Assembly: GCA_009602735.1 (NCBI GenBank)
Contig: WELA01002336.1
Location: 242,976 to 269,522, forward strand
From: Mesotaenium endlicherianum
Lineage: Eukaryota > Streptophyta > Zygnematophyceae > Zygnematales > Mesotaeniaceae
Direction of reading: 5' to 3'
Length of the DNA stretch: 26,547 nucleotides
Shown here piece after piece: positions 1 through 10,311 of this stretch (position 1 is the stretch's first letter; every line of letters begins with the position of its first letter). Below the pieces are notes generated by a model. That model ran no database searches, was not told where the DNA came from, and saw only the letters and a list, made by a program, of their open reading frames with translations. The position numbers and the translations under genes were made by a program.

Positions 1-1700
1 GGGGGGGGGAGAGGGGGGAGTGAAGAAAGAGAGTTAATATGGTGAATGTGGAATGTCTTTGATCATTGATCAAAAGCTCACTGGTATGCTTTTGATTTCA
101 GATACTAGTGAGCTTTTGATTTCTTGCGCTGTCAGCTGTTGTTGAAGCCGGGCGTCAGCGGGCAAGCGTGCAGATGCTAATAGGGCAGGGCAGCGTCGCC
201 TGGGCTTGTGGAAGGCCTTTAGGTGGACGGGCATAGGTGTCTCATCTATCTGTATTCTCTCTGTGCTTGCTATGCTCTCTCTTCTCTCCCCCCCTCGCTC
301 TCTCTCCCCCCCCCAATGTGTGTGTGTGAGAGAGTTTGTGTGCTCACCTTCACGAGGCGATGTGGTTGCAACCCTCATTGAGAATCTTGTCCCTCTTTTC
401 TTTCCCCTGTGGCTGAGTGGGCCTGCAGCAAGAGTGGATCTTTTTGACCCCTGCCCTCTCTCCGGGCTCCCCACCCTTCCTGCTGTAAGTTGATGCCATC
501 CCGCCTCCCCATGCAGCCTCGCTCGTTGTGGAAGGGACAGCTGTGGGGGGACAGCATAGCCAGTCGGGGAGATTTTTAATTTGGTGGTTGCTGTGCTATT
601 AGAGTGTGCGCTAATAGGGGAGCTCAGCTGAGACAAAAGGGGCCCAATGTTGTCCCTTATAGCACTCTGTTAAATGTGTCGGGGACGTTTTTGGCCCTGC
701 AGTACGCCATCTGCGACCTGTAATGACCTTTTTTTCTTCTTCTTCTTCTTTTGGGGGCTGTTCTAGAGCTCAGGGGCCGTACAAGCGTGTATGTGATGGT
801 AGAGTAGAGATTCAAGCAGAAGCATGAAGGGGCAGGGAGGGGGGAACGGGGGGGAGAGGGGGGGGTGACATATAGTCACTAGAGCAACTCAGCGACCAGC
901 ACGGGTCCTTCATTGCAATAATGTATGCGGAATGGAGCTGCTGCCTGAGTGCATTCTCGTCAGGCCCCTTTTCTAGCCGTTGTGTCATCCCTACTGAGCG
1001 GCGCTGGACGAGAAGTTTTTTTGGGCTCTCCACGTCTGATTCGTAAGAATAGATAGCATTCTCTCTCCTTGCAGTGTTCCGTCCAGGTCCCCCCCGGTAC
1101 TCGCCCTGTTTTGGTGAAGCGTTGACCTTCGCCTGAGCTATTGCGCAAGTGCTGGATGTATGTTGTGTGCAGGTCTTCGTGGGCGGGTCTTGAGCTCGCT
1201 CAACTTCGCTCTCACCTGCGAGCGCTCTCAAAGTCTGCACAACACAGCCAGCTGTCCATGCGGGCCCTGCTACGGCCACCAGCCACCTCTAATTCCTTTT
1301 CTTGTAGATTCTTAAGTATGAGCAAGGGAATGTAGTGGAAGGAGGGCGATGAACATCTTTGCTCCAGGAATCGGCCTGGCTCTAGCCTTAGCTGCAGGTA
1401 GGGTGCAGGGTGTTTCTCTGCAGGATTTTTTGTTTTGGTAGGCCCTGTCCATATGTTCGTATTCAGGTCAGGTTAGAGTTCAGAATCAGGTATTGGCCTC
1501 GTGCTTGTAGACATAGGGTTCTTGGCTAGATTATCTTTGTGTTAAAGATTTGCACAGGCTTGCTCACATGCTTGCTCTAGTAGGCTATCTTTGTTTCTTA
1601 ATTTTATTCTACTTTCTTCTTGTCAAAGGTACCTCCCTGATAAGATTAGCACTTCCAAGCCAGGCCATTGTGTCGCATATAACTTGTGGTCATGAGTTAT
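1..1700. other. unassigned region with low-complexity tracts
   Basis: I find no gene I can support here. The open frames are short and run through simple sequence. Visible structure: a purine-rich G tract at 1-33; a perfect 14-bp inverted repeat (69-82 with 107-120, 24-nt loop) overlapping a 12-bp direct repeat (88-99 and 112-123); a CT/C run followed by a TG/AG microsatellite at about 285-332; a T-rich (TTC)n tract at about 729-752; and a G-rich block at 828-866. A 155-codon minus-strand frame (812-1279) has no recognisable domain. An unannotated exon or UTR of a host gene cannot be excluded. Confidence 0.5.
69..120. repeat. 14-bp perfect inverted repeat
   Basis: Positions 69-82 (ATCAAAAGCTCACT) are the exact reverse complement of 107-120, with a 24-nt loop. 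The segment GCTTTTGATTTC also occurs directly at 88-99 and 112-123, so the site combines a hairpin and a short direct duplication. Function unknown; it could be a small transposon footprint or an RNA hairpin. Confidence 0.6.
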
Positions 1701-3641
1701 TAGCTCGTGGTTGATGCACGAATGCAACTTTGCAAGCGTGTGAAAGTCCTCCTAAAGCAAAGTACATTGCATTTCCATTTTCATATTGATAAGTTGCCCT
1801 TTTCTAGGTTTTCAAGTCATAGAAATGTAGAGCATCTAGCCACCTTCCCAACGCGACCAATTTCGCGTTTAGATAGTGTGGGAGATATTCACGCTTTAAT
1901 GAAAGATACCTTGTGGCCCTTTAGGGCGACCAAGTGTGAACACCCGGAATTATGCGACTCATCCTTCCCGAAGGACACACATTTATCTCTTCGCCGCCCC
2001 AAAAGCTCTTATGCTGCATGCACCCCTTGATAGCATAGTACCTTGCATTTCCATAGCAATAGTGCCTAGTTTAAAAATACTTGCGTATTGGCCTAACTTG
2101 CCGTACTGATACTCTGTACTGTATACGTATATGTATCACAATATAACTTTGAAAATTGTGGCCTGTATTTTTCCCCTTCTATAGGCGGATGGTTGACATA
2201 ATTTTTTTTCTTATGACTATCTATTCTTGACGCGCTCGTCGATCTCCACTTAACACAATCGACAAAATTTACAACTTTCAAATTTTCCAAAAGTTACAGC
2301 CGCAAACCACTTTCTATTGAGTTTGCACGCTTGGCATATTTTGACTTATTTAACGTACAATTTTGGCACATTCGTATATACTTCACCGTATTTATCCAAT
2401 ACGTATAGGTCGTATTTGTATTATATAACTAGGCTATAGTGCACCAAATTGCTTATATCTTGGTGACTGCATCACCTACGGCTACAAGAAACTTTCTAAG
2501 TCTACAAATTCACTTTGAGGCTTTATCTAGTACGCATTGGTCAAGGTAAAATTCGGCCAATCACAAGCACTTGAAGCATATTCTTGCATCTAGCTTTTGA
2601 TTGGATTTAGTGGCTAGCTGATGCACTTGCTAGCACACAAGGAACATGTGTGTGTGTGAGCAAGTAGACCCTAGATTATGACCCCATGCACTGAATCTGC
2701 TGTCATGATTTATTGAGTCAGGTCGTCGCACAAAACTTGAGCAACAATTGTGTGAACGAACAACCGATGAAGGCCAACTTTCATTTAATTTTACGCATCC
2801 AGATGTTGACTCTTTCGCAATTTCCAAGTCACAAAAGTGTAGCGCGCCAAGTCACCTTCCGAATGGCACCGATTTTGTTTCATTTAAATAAGTATCGAGC
2901 GAGATATTAGCGATCTCGTCCGCATCACCTACCGGCCCCTAGTGGAATTTCACCAAGGGCTAATTTTTGACTCAATGTGCCCAAAGGACCCAATTTTGGC
3001 TTTTCGTGACCACAAAGGCTCCTAGCTTAAAGTGCAAAAATTTGCAAGCTCCCTAGGACACACAACCACTACATTTATATACTAAATGTGTATCATGCAT
3101 TCTATAACTTGGTAGCTGCATCACCTATTGCTAGAGGAAGCTTCCTCAAGTTCCAAATCCACTTTTGAGGCACTATCTAGGTAGCCTTGGTCAAGGTAAG
3201 CTCAAACAATGAGGTGCACTTGGCATCTAGTTTTGATTGGTTCGAGTTATGCTTACTCTATAAAAGTGCTAGTACATTCCTTGCACACATTGGTGGACAT
3301 AAAAAAGCCTCCTAAAGTGATTCCATGCATTGAATCTGCCGCCTACCTCGGCAATTTTCCAGGGGTATAAAGCACTAGAGATATCCTTAGTGTGCCATCT
3401 TCTAGAAGTCCCTTCACGGCAAGTTATAAGCGACAGAGTTATGAGTAAAGTTGACATTTTATCTTCAGTGTTTTCAGGGCCACTAGTTCCTCTTATGAAG
3501 AGCAAGTCAGCCTCTCCTAGGGTGGTTTTTCAATCACCTGGAGAACTTCACAAGAGGGGAAGTAAAGTTACAACTTATACCCTTGCATGAGACTACTCTT
3601 CCAAAGATCATATTATGTGCTTCATTGATCTTTTGGGTGTC
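1700..3641 (+). repeat. diverged LTR-like repeat field (left part)
   Basis: This stretch has no supportable gene but shows internal duplication. About 2452-2710 matches about 3100-3345 with many substitutions; both copies share the order 'gcatcacct', 'gaggc..tatctag', 'ttggtcaaggtaa', 'catctag.ttttgattgg', 'ccatgca.tgaatctgc'. About 1790-1866 matches about 2810-2877 ('ttcaagtca', 'accttcc'). The 3345-3640 part also matches about 16425-16730 on the far side of the nested insertions. A TATA-like CTATAAAAG at about 3256 would fit a promoter in an LTR. I infer old, overlapping LTR copies or a degenerate tandem repeat, not a coding region. Confidence 0.55.
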
Positions 3642-3923
3642 GTAACAGTGACCGTTGGCGGACGCTAGGCATTGACAAACCTAACCTAAACAAGTGCTAA
3701 AATAGCAGGGACAGGACATCGGGAGGAGTGACTCCAAGGACCGGACGAGGACTGGCTAATCTAGGTGCTGTGGGTAAAAACTTCCCTATTAGGAGGAAAA
3801 GCCCATAGCTTATGAGCTGTAAATGAAAAAGAATACGAGAACTCTCAACTGAGCACTATTGGGCACTAATGGGCAACTGAGCAGCTACTAAGTACTAACT
3901 AAGGAGCGAAAAATGAGCTATGA
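3642..3923 (+). repeat. left terminal inverted repeat of the outer element
   Basis: Aligns in inverted orientation with 13873-14153. Landmarks shared by both arms include 'gcagggacaggacatcggg', 'ggaccggacgaggactgg' and 'attgggcactaatgggcaac'. Similarity stops after 'gagctatga' at 3923. Confidence 0.8.
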
Positions 3924-3946
3924 CTAATGCAGGAATGAGAGCTAGG

Positions 3947-4399
3947 GTGTCTTGCCCGTCCTTGTCGAGTCCTCTTTGGTATCTAGTGGTCTTCCCAGAG
4001 GGTGGAGGGTCAATGACAGGTTCTAGTGGTTAGTCGGGGTAGGGTGGTAGGTGAGGATGGTCTAGTCTATGTGCAGTGGTGGTAGACACTAGGACCCATG
4101 ATCTGCTCACAAGGTTTTGTTGTTGAGCAGCTGTGAGGCTCCCTCCCAGATCACGCGCTCTTTCTCTACCTTCACACATGGTGTTGCCGCCCACATGTGT
4201 GGAGGTCGACCCTCACGCTCGCTCGCCTCAAGGGTCGGCGCGGGTACCCAGAGGGATCCCCCATTGTCCATGGCTAGATCATCACTGTACCATAGGCAAT
4301 CCCCATGGGTATGCCCAAGGATTGCTAGGGGTTAGGGAGAGTAAGGGCCATTGGGGTGTCGGGTTCTTTTGGTTTTGGTCATTAGTCGTACGTGTGCAT
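3947..4399 (+). repeat. internal segment of outer element, repeated in inverted orientation at 15765-16217
   Basis: Nearly identical to the reverse complement of 15765-16217. It contains open frames (for example 4133-4525), but the differences seen between the two copies within the shared frame change amino acids (N/Y, H/R, H/R), which gives no sign of protein-level selection. I treat it as non-coding repeat sequence. Confidence 0.75.
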
Positions 4400-4407
4400 G
4401 TCAACCT
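4400..4407 (+). repeat. 8-bp target-site duplication, left copy
   Basis: gtcaacct immediately precedes the TIR CCTAGTTTTAA. The right copy is gtcgacct at 13438-13445 (one mismatch). The uninterrupted site is seen once in the second outer-element copy (reverse complement of 15757-15764), which confirms a duplication on insertion. Confidence 0.8.
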
Positions 4408-4418
4408 CCTAGTTTTAA
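4408..4418 (+). repeat. left TIR of the DNA transposon
   Basis: CCTAGTTTTAA; exact inverted match to 13427-13437, with only weak similarity continuing inward. Confidence 0.75.
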
Positions 4419-5637
4419 CATTCGTATACGGCTCACACGTATGGACGTACCGGCGATCCGTACGGTACGTGATCCACGAAATAATACGTCAAAATACAGC
4501 AAAATACGCGGCTGTCTGTGATTAAAACCGGACTCCAATTTTAACGCGTTCGACTTCGTGCGAGTCTGACATGTTGAGTCGTGCCCTCAAAACTTTCTTC
4601 GTCGAAATCGTAAATGCTGACTCACGGCTCTACACGTACATCGAGTGACGGCTTTGACATCGTGGCCAATCACAATTAGACGACCGTTCTTCATTCCGTC
4701 AGACCATGCCTAACCTCAGACGGTCCTAACTAGGTTTCAACCACCTAAAAGTAAAAGAAGACAGCGGGAAAATGAGTGCCGTCTCCTGCATCTTCTTTGC
4801 TTTCTGGCTCGCTGCTAAATGTTATCGTGTAATTAAGTGGCATTTGTCAATGTTTGCAAATCCTGTAGGGCAAGTGTAGCAGGCAGAACATGGCAGTAAT
4901 TTTTTTGCAGTTGCTGTTGGTTTGTGTCTTACTAAGTTAATTATATTCTCAACCTCTTAACTTGCTACACTTGCAGTTGCTCCAGTGGTACTTGCTGGTA
5001 CTACATTTTGATTTGCGTGATATTATTCTGCAAGTGCTTATTTTCATGCACTTTATTAGTAGGGTTGCTGTTAGTTTGTGTCTTATTAAGTTCATTGTTT
5101 CCAACCTGCTACTTGTTTGTATTTGCTGTTGCTCAAGTGGTACTTGCTGCTACTATGTTCCAATGTGTATGATATTATTCTGCAAATTACTTGTTTAAAT
5201 ACACTTTATTAATAGGGCCTCTTCATTCCATATACCCTTCTGCTATGTGAGCCTTTGTCTTGAATGTTGTCAATTTATGTATTTTGGCCTGAAGAAAACT
5301 ATGTTTGTCACTCTTATTGTCAAAACAAAGTGCGGTAGAAAACTTGAGGTAGGAATGTGTCGGTGACTAAAATCCTCACATATTGTTACTTATTGAAGGT
5401 GAGAGTTGAGTTTGCTTGCTCATTAGTGAGTATCATAAGTGAGACAATGACCACTCTACTTCATGCATCAAAATCCAACGACACCAATGTAAACAAACTT
5501 TGTCTAAGACTACAAAATTGAAGATGCACAAAATATAGTGGTACACATGAATGTATTCATACAACTTTAAGTATGCATTAGCAGCTATTACTATCAAATG
5601 TGCAGGACATACACATGCTACAGGTTCAAACAATATG
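4419..5637. other. non-coding part of the DNA transposon
   Basis: No gene is visible. It holds the subterminal TACG-rich zone, then moderately AT-rich DNA with a 154-bp tandem duplication (4910-5215). Relative to the minus-strand DNA ligase IV-like exons this is the downstream, 3'-flanking side. Confidence 0.5.
4910..5215 (+). repeat. two-copy 154-bp tandem duplication
   Basis: Copy 1 spans about 4910-5063 and copy 2 about 5064-5215. Shared landmarks in the same order: gttgctgttrgtttgtgtct, gtggtacttgctg, gatattattctgcaa, actttattaatagg/actttattagtagg. The copies are diverged by several percent. Confidence 0.7.
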
Positions 5638-7069
5638 CTAGGGGCATCTAAGGTCATACTCTGCAATTGAGGCTTGCTTACAAGCCTCACAACTAGCCTC
5701 CAACCACTTGTGCGACACCACATGGACACCTGGGGATAGGAGCAGGTCCCGCGCACTCTCCCCGAGACTGTCCTCATACATCCCAACAGAGAAAAAATGT
5801 AAGCAAACTTCAATGATGGAAAGGCAACACGGGGAAAATAAGGTGAGACACCATGAAGCACATGATAGTCCTCGTACACCCCAACATAACAAAAAGGTAT
5901 GATAACTTGAATGATAAGAAGGCCACATAATGTAAATCAGCTAAGACATGATGGAGCACACAATGCAGGGGGTATGGCAATAAGTGTATGATGCTCAAGA
6001 AGTGCAAGATGAAGTGGTGCCATACACTTAAGCTAGCGCATGTAAACAGATGCAAGAGGAAAGGCCCACACACCCACACAATTCCGTGATCACACCTGCT
6101 GATAATATTGGAAAATAAAACAGGTTGCTCCAATTCGGAGAAGACAACCACAAGTGTTGTGCGTGACAAGAGCACATCAGCTAAGCACCCTCCATACATA
6201 GCAACCTCCAGAGACAATCGCCGCATTGTTATTGCAGCTACAGCCTGTGAGTAAGGGTTGCTGCAATTCATGCAAACGAAGAACATAGACATTTATCATT
6301 CCTCAGCAAGTTTACTATACCAACAAGATCATTTAGTTGAGAAGAGGCACACGCAGGTTACAACTTATACGAGAGTGCTTCAAAGGCTATTGTTGTGGGT
6401 GTAGGAGTGTTAGAGGACATAATGGCTGATACATTAGAGGACATAGTGGCAGGTAGTGATGTTGCATAATATAAAGAGGAGGCAGGGGCAGTGTCATGTA
6501 TGAGAAACATATGAGATGGTGGGTGCGGCTGCTAGGGTTGTCCATGAAGGTTTTAATGCCTGCAATTGTTCAAAGTCAGTTACGCACAGGTGACGCAGAA
6601 TTACATCATGTGCACTGCAGCCCATCATGTAACTGTCCATAGTTAGGCTGCCGGAAATTCTTACATGGAGTGCAGAGATGGGGCAAAGTAGACATGGCAC
6701 ATATTGAAGAAAGAAGAAGTGGCACTTGGCCACTCATTGGCGCGGAAATGCACAATGTCTTCAGGTGTCACTGGCAAGTTGCTCGCATCCGTGGAAGTAA
6801 ATACCTACAAAAATGAAGACGGGTTTTAGAAGCAGACACGTTAATATGAATAACGTGTCATGTAAGCGTAAGGCTTCCCTGAACTGGTAACTATGACAGA
6901 GAATAAGAGAGGTACACCTGAATGAATACATGCTGCAAGACAAGTCCGTACAAGAGATAGTACATACCCATGCGAGACCTGACATATTACAGAACCCACC
7001 TCTTGCAACTGTTTCACACATGACGGCTCAAAGAACCCATCCCCGTACTCGTCTTTGTGGTCCATGTAC
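5638..7069 (-). pseudogene. LIG4: captured DNA ligase IV C-terminal fragment (XRCC4-binding linker + BRCT2), four exons
   Basis: Minus strand. Exons inferred from reading frame and GT-AG sites: 7000-7069, 6665-6804, 6096-6260 and 5638-5767 (TAG stop at 5638-5640). Intron phases agree at all three joins (0, 2, 2). The predicted peptide of about 168 residues follows the end of DNA ligase IV. It has a DEYGDGFF...VKQLQEVF stretch like the XRCC4-interacting linker between the two BRCT repeats, then W...CHVYF, then MRRLSLEVAMYGG and TTLVVVF like the BRCT2 core, then HVVSHKWLEAS like the last BRCT helix. The family's role is NHEJ ligation with XRCC4; the ligase core and BRCT1 are absent. There is no room for them: upstream are 578 bp I cannot assign, then the gypsy LTR, then 46 bp to the transposon end. 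I therefore infer gene capture by a transposon. The frame is intact, so expression of a stand-alone BRCT peptide cannot be ruled out. Identification is from remembered family features, not a search. Confidence 0.68.
5770..5965 (+). repeat. 98-bp tandem duplication in the last intron of the LIG4-like fragment
   Basis: Copy A 5770-5867 and copy B 5868-5965 align with landmarks gtcctcrtacaycccaacat/g and catgaagcaca/gatggagcaca. Copy A includes the polypyrimidine/acceptor side of the last exon (exon starts at 5767). Copy B repeats that intron end, but the acceptor AG is changed, so only the exon-proximal copy looks usable. Confidence 0.6.
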
Positions 7070-7647
7070 CTGTATCATCGGCAAGAGGCAGAAAAGTATG
7101 CAAATGTTAAAAACGCAGTTTGCATCTAAGCCTAACAAAGAACATGTGTGCCAATACAATGCCTAATAAATGCGTTGCAGCAATGACGTGCAAGGATGTG
7201 ACCTACGGACGTGTAACTCATGATCCATGTGTAACAATCTTGGGCCCCAACAAGTTCTGCTATGAAAAACTTCGTTATACCTTATTTGCAATAATTGATG
7301 CGAGGCCGTGTATAGAGAACTGAGGTCTACTGTGCCATGCTGGGTTCGTAAAAATGTTGCTGTTGAAGAGATAGCACAGTAAGGACCAGCGGGAAGTTGA
7401 TTTCACAGATGGGTAGATTCAGGCCAAAAAATGAAGAAGAGAGAAGCAGCTCTATTAAGTTCCGGTACGCATGTAAGCTGTGTCCGCTATTCCGCATGTT
7501 AACGTGTTCAAATAACGCGTGCGAAGGAGCCAACGTGGTGTACGGGAAATATTAAATGTAGTCGACCTTAAAAAACCGGGGGTGATCTGAATAAACTAAT
7601 GATTCGGTATGTACTTATTTGCAAATATTGGTGTACGAGAATACGAC
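7070..7647. other. unassigned part of the DNA transposon upstream of the LIG4-like exons
   Basis: No recognisable domain. A 68-codon minus-strand frame at 7327-7533 is unidentified. If the captured gene had one more exon it would lie here, because the exon at 7000-7069 begins in mid-codon and needs an upstream donor of matching phase. I could not find one convincingly. Confidence 0.4.
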
Positions 7648-8385
7648 TGTAAGGTCATAGGTTTATAAAGTGCATGTTTGAGTTTCATGAAAGTATGTTT
7701 TGATTGTACAGTAGTATAGAGTGCATTTTTGTGGTCATTTTGATATAAAGTTCATCGAAGTTGGCCAAGTATTAAGAGAGTTACGGATTTCTGAAGTTTA
7801 TTTAGTTTTGAGGTCGGTTGACGACTGTCCTTAATTCGCGGTGAGCGCGACCGTCGGATTGACCGACAGCGTCGAGCGATCTGGCCCGTTAGTGTGAACT
7901 CGAACCTTCACGTAAGTTCGGCTGACGCGGAGTGCCGACTAGGTCAATTTACCTAGAAGTTTCGGTTTAGCCTAGCGCGTCTAAGATAGAATATTCTAGT
8001 AATGTCGATGCATGTATGTGGACGTCAATTCGGCCCGAACGTCAGATTAGACTGATTTGGCTTACTCACGAATATTCTGGAAGGGACGATTTGACGAACA
8101 CTTAGGAAAATCTGTAGCTTCCTCCTAGAGAGGAGCATTTAGGCAGAAAATTATATATAGGCATAACTTCATTGTTTCTTATCAGTTTTCACTTCTGTAA
8201 ATTTCTACGGGTATGACAAGGCCTTTCATCCTACATCATTTGTGAGCAGTTTCTTGCTACTCAAAATGTTGAGCATTTTTCCTAAGCTTTCTTAGTGATA
8301 TGCCGCTGCACTCTCTAGTATGATTGCAACTAGTTCCTTTCCTCGTGAGTTACTACGCTTCCACTAGGGCACTCTGCCCCTTTCA
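7648..8385 (+). repeat. 5' LTR (738 bp)
   Basis: Starts TGTAAGG and ends CCTTTCA (TG...CA), directly before the PBS. Shared parts match 13019-13391 at roughly 95% by eye. It retains a 365-bp segment (about 7963-8327) that the 3' LTR lacks. That segment contains the best TATA box, TATATATA at 8152-8159. Confidence 0.92.
8152..8159 (+). promoter_or_regulatory. TATA box of the 5' LTR
   Basis: TATATATA followed by GG within the LTR, about 230 bp before the LTR end, a plausible U3/R boundary signal. It lies in the part deleted from the 3' LTR. Confidence 0.5.
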
Positions 8386-8387
8386 TC

Positions 8388-8403
8388 TGGTATTGGAGCA
8401 GGG
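8388..8403 (+). other. primer binding site (initiator-Met tRNA type)
   Basis: TGGTATTGGAGCAGGG starts two bases after the LTR. It resembles the plant retrotransposon PBS TGGTATCAGAGC, complementary to the 3' end of initiator methionine tRNA, with two substitutions in the first 12 bases. Confidence 0.75.
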
Positions 8404-8422
8404 CTAGTTTGCATATTATATT

Positions 8423-9454
8423 ATGGAGTCGCAGTCGGCAGCTGGAGGAGGCGAGCATGTCGAGCATGTTGAGCGCGCGGGGCAGCAGGCAGCACCAACG
8501 ATGACCAGAGAGCAACAAGAAATGCAGGCGATGCTGAGGCAAATGGCGAATGCAATTGGAGGAGAAGTCTACATCCAGTTTCAACAAAATATGCGCGCGG
8601 AGGTGGAGAGAATGGTGCGAGTTGTTATGGGAAGCGCCGCTTCGACGAGTTCGGCACCTGCACCTGTTGTGCCACCGATTCATGTTAACCTAGTGGTGCA
8701 ACCAGTTATTCCACCTGCATCAGGAGTGCGTGCGCCTAAGCCTGAAGTTTATATTGGAGAGCGTGGATCGCCGCTTGTTCATCAATGGATTTTTGGAGTG
8801 AAGAAATTTATGAAGTACTCTGCGCTCTCGCCCGACAGGCAAGTCGCCTTTGTCATAACTTTACTGCAGAAGAGTGCTGGAGCTTGGTATCAGCGACAGG
8901 AGCAGCTGTCTGGAGTTCCTGCTACTGTTGATCAGCTATTTGAAGGCTTGAAGAGGCAATTTCAACCTATTGCACCCGAGGCTACCGCTCGAGATCTATT
9001 AGTGCGCCTTCGTCAACGAGGAAGCGTTCAGGAGTATGTATCGCGCTTCAACGAGCTGGTGCTTCAATGTCCATCCATGCACAAGTCAAAGATGATGGAT
9101 AAATTCAAGAGAGGACTCAAGCCAACTGTGGCCAAGGAAGTGGCGCTCAAGGACTTTACCAGTCTTGGAGAAATGATGGCATTGGCAACGAGGGTCGACG
9201 CTGTGGAGTATAGTCAGAGGCAGCGGGGCAGCCACATCTTTGGAGGATATCGACACTTTGGATCTCAAGCGCCAAGCACGAGTGTTCAAGGTCCAGTACC
9301 TGTGGAGTTGGGACTTGTGCAATACCAGCGCAGGCAGCAGGATCTCAAGCCGAGAGGACCCTGCTATAATTGCGGCAAGCTTGGACATCTGGCTCGAGAC
9401 TGTTATGTGAAGGCGAAGATACTTCAACAGCAGGAAAAAGGAGGACGCCAGTAA
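8423..9454 (+). CDS. gag: Gag capsid/nucleocapsid protein of the chromovirus
   Basis: 343 codons from ATG to TAA, the only intact gene of the element. Gag packages the RNA and forms the virus-like particle in the cytoplasm. The N-terminal ~100 residues are Gln/Ala/Pro-rich with a short helical stretch. Residues ~105-265 match the retrotransposon Gag (retrotrans_gag) fold, with W122, a 'GAWYQ' motif near 153-157 and 'SVQEYVSRFNEL' near 201-212. A CCHC zinc knuckle (CYNCGKLGHLARDC, residues 314-327) binds RNA. It begins 19 bp after the PBS. Protease lies in the -1 frame and overlaps the gag end; an A5 run near the gag stop (GAA AAA GG) could be a slip site or the place of a lost base. Most plant chromoviruses use one gag-pol frame, so decay is my preferred reading. 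Confidence 0.9.
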   Translation: MESQSAAGGGEHVEHVERAGQQAAPTMTREQQEMQAMLRQMANAIGGEVYIQFQQNMRAEVERMVRVVMGSAASTSSAPAPVVPPIHVNLVVQPVIPPASGVRAPKPEVYIGERGSPLVHQWIFGVKKFMKYSALSPDRQVAFVITLLQKSAGAWYQRQEQLSGVPATVDQLFEGLKRQFQPIAPEATARDLLVRLRQRGSVQEYVSRFNELVLQCPSMHKSKMMDKFKRGLKPTVAKEVALKDFTSLGEMMALATRVDAVEYSQRQRGSHIFGGYRHFGSQAPSTSVQGPVPVELGLVQYQRRQQDLKPRGPCYNCGKLGHLARDCYVKAKILQQQEKGGRQ

Positions 9455-10311
9455 GTCGTTATGGGGTGTATACTGGCGTGAAGACAAGAACTCACATAGA
9501 GGTTATCCCCAGGAGCCTGCCGAGAAGCAAAGGACGAGACGTTGACAAGCCTATCATCGTGGAAGGAGTGGTCGACGGCAATAAGGCGAAGTGTATGGTC
9601 GACAGTGGCGCAAGTGCAAACTTTGTGCACAAGAAGCTGGTGCAAGAGTGGCAAATCCCTGTGCAAAAGCATTATGAGCCTAAGGAGGCAATTTTGGCAA
9701 ATGGGCCGAGACTCAAGTGTGGTGCACCTACCGAAGCTATTCACGTGGAAGTAGCGGGGCACCGGAGTAAGGAAGTTATGGAGCAGGCAGAGTTGGGTCA
9801 CCATGAGGTGATATTGGGCCGACCATGGCTGAGAAAAGCCAACCCTCAAGTGCACTGGAGCACAGGACAAGTGAAGGTCCAAGGGCGTGATGGTCGAATG
9901 GAGACAGCGAAACAGGTGGAGGTAGATACGACCACAAGTAACTGTCTTCTGTTGAGCCTGCAAGTTAAGAAGCTATGCGGGGCGAATCAGGTGAAGGAGA
10001 TGCACCTTGTTTCGGTGGCCCTGGCCAGGTCATCACATGGAGCAAGCGTGAATCCTAACAGCTTGGGCAAATGTACATCGCCGGAGGAGCAAGTAGTGGT
10101 GTCTGATCCCCTTGCTCAGAAGGAGCAGAGCCCAACTGCTCAAGAGAAGAAGCCTGCTGAGATGCCTGCCCAAATTAAGGCGCTGTTGGAGGAGTTCAAG
10201 AGCGTATTTCCTGAGGAGCTACCGACAGGATTACCTCCACAAAGAGCTATGGAGCACAAGATTGAGTTGGCACCAGGGAGCAAGCCACCAGTGAGACCCG
10301 CCTATTGTTAA
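9370..10311 (+). pseudogene. pol: pol fragment 1: aspartic protease and linker to RT
   Basis: Open frame in the -1 phase relative to gag with no credible ATG of its own. The retropepsin signature is MVDSGASANF, with the catalytic Asp of DSGA at about residue 78, followed by the flap/second-lobe motif VILGRPWLRK near residues 148-157. This is the protease that would cleave Gag-Pol. The C-terminal part is a linker leading into the RT entry sequence (LAPGSKPPVRPAY). It ends at an in-frame TAA (10309-10311) exactly where the polyprotein should continue into [12 protein letters not shown]. The stop is therefore a nonsense lesion, not a natural end. Confidence 0.8.

Noticed and set aside
70..636. 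188-codon minus-strand frame
   Set aside because: It runs through GA/CA simple sequence, has no recognisable domain, and overlaps other equally open frames.
812..1279. 155-codon minus-strand frame
   Set aside because: Low-complexity C-terminus from the G-rich block, no domain recognised, and no neighbouring gene context.
4133..4525. 130-codon frame conserved in the inverted copy (15753-16031)
   Set aside because: Conservation follows from the repeat itself; the differences noticed in the shared frame change the amino acid, there is no known domain, and the two copies extend differently at the insertion.
9430..9445. Programmed -1 frameshift at the A5 run near the gag stop of the chromovirus
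   Set aside because: No proper slippery heptamer in the gag frame, and the element shows general decay; an indel is the simpler explanation.
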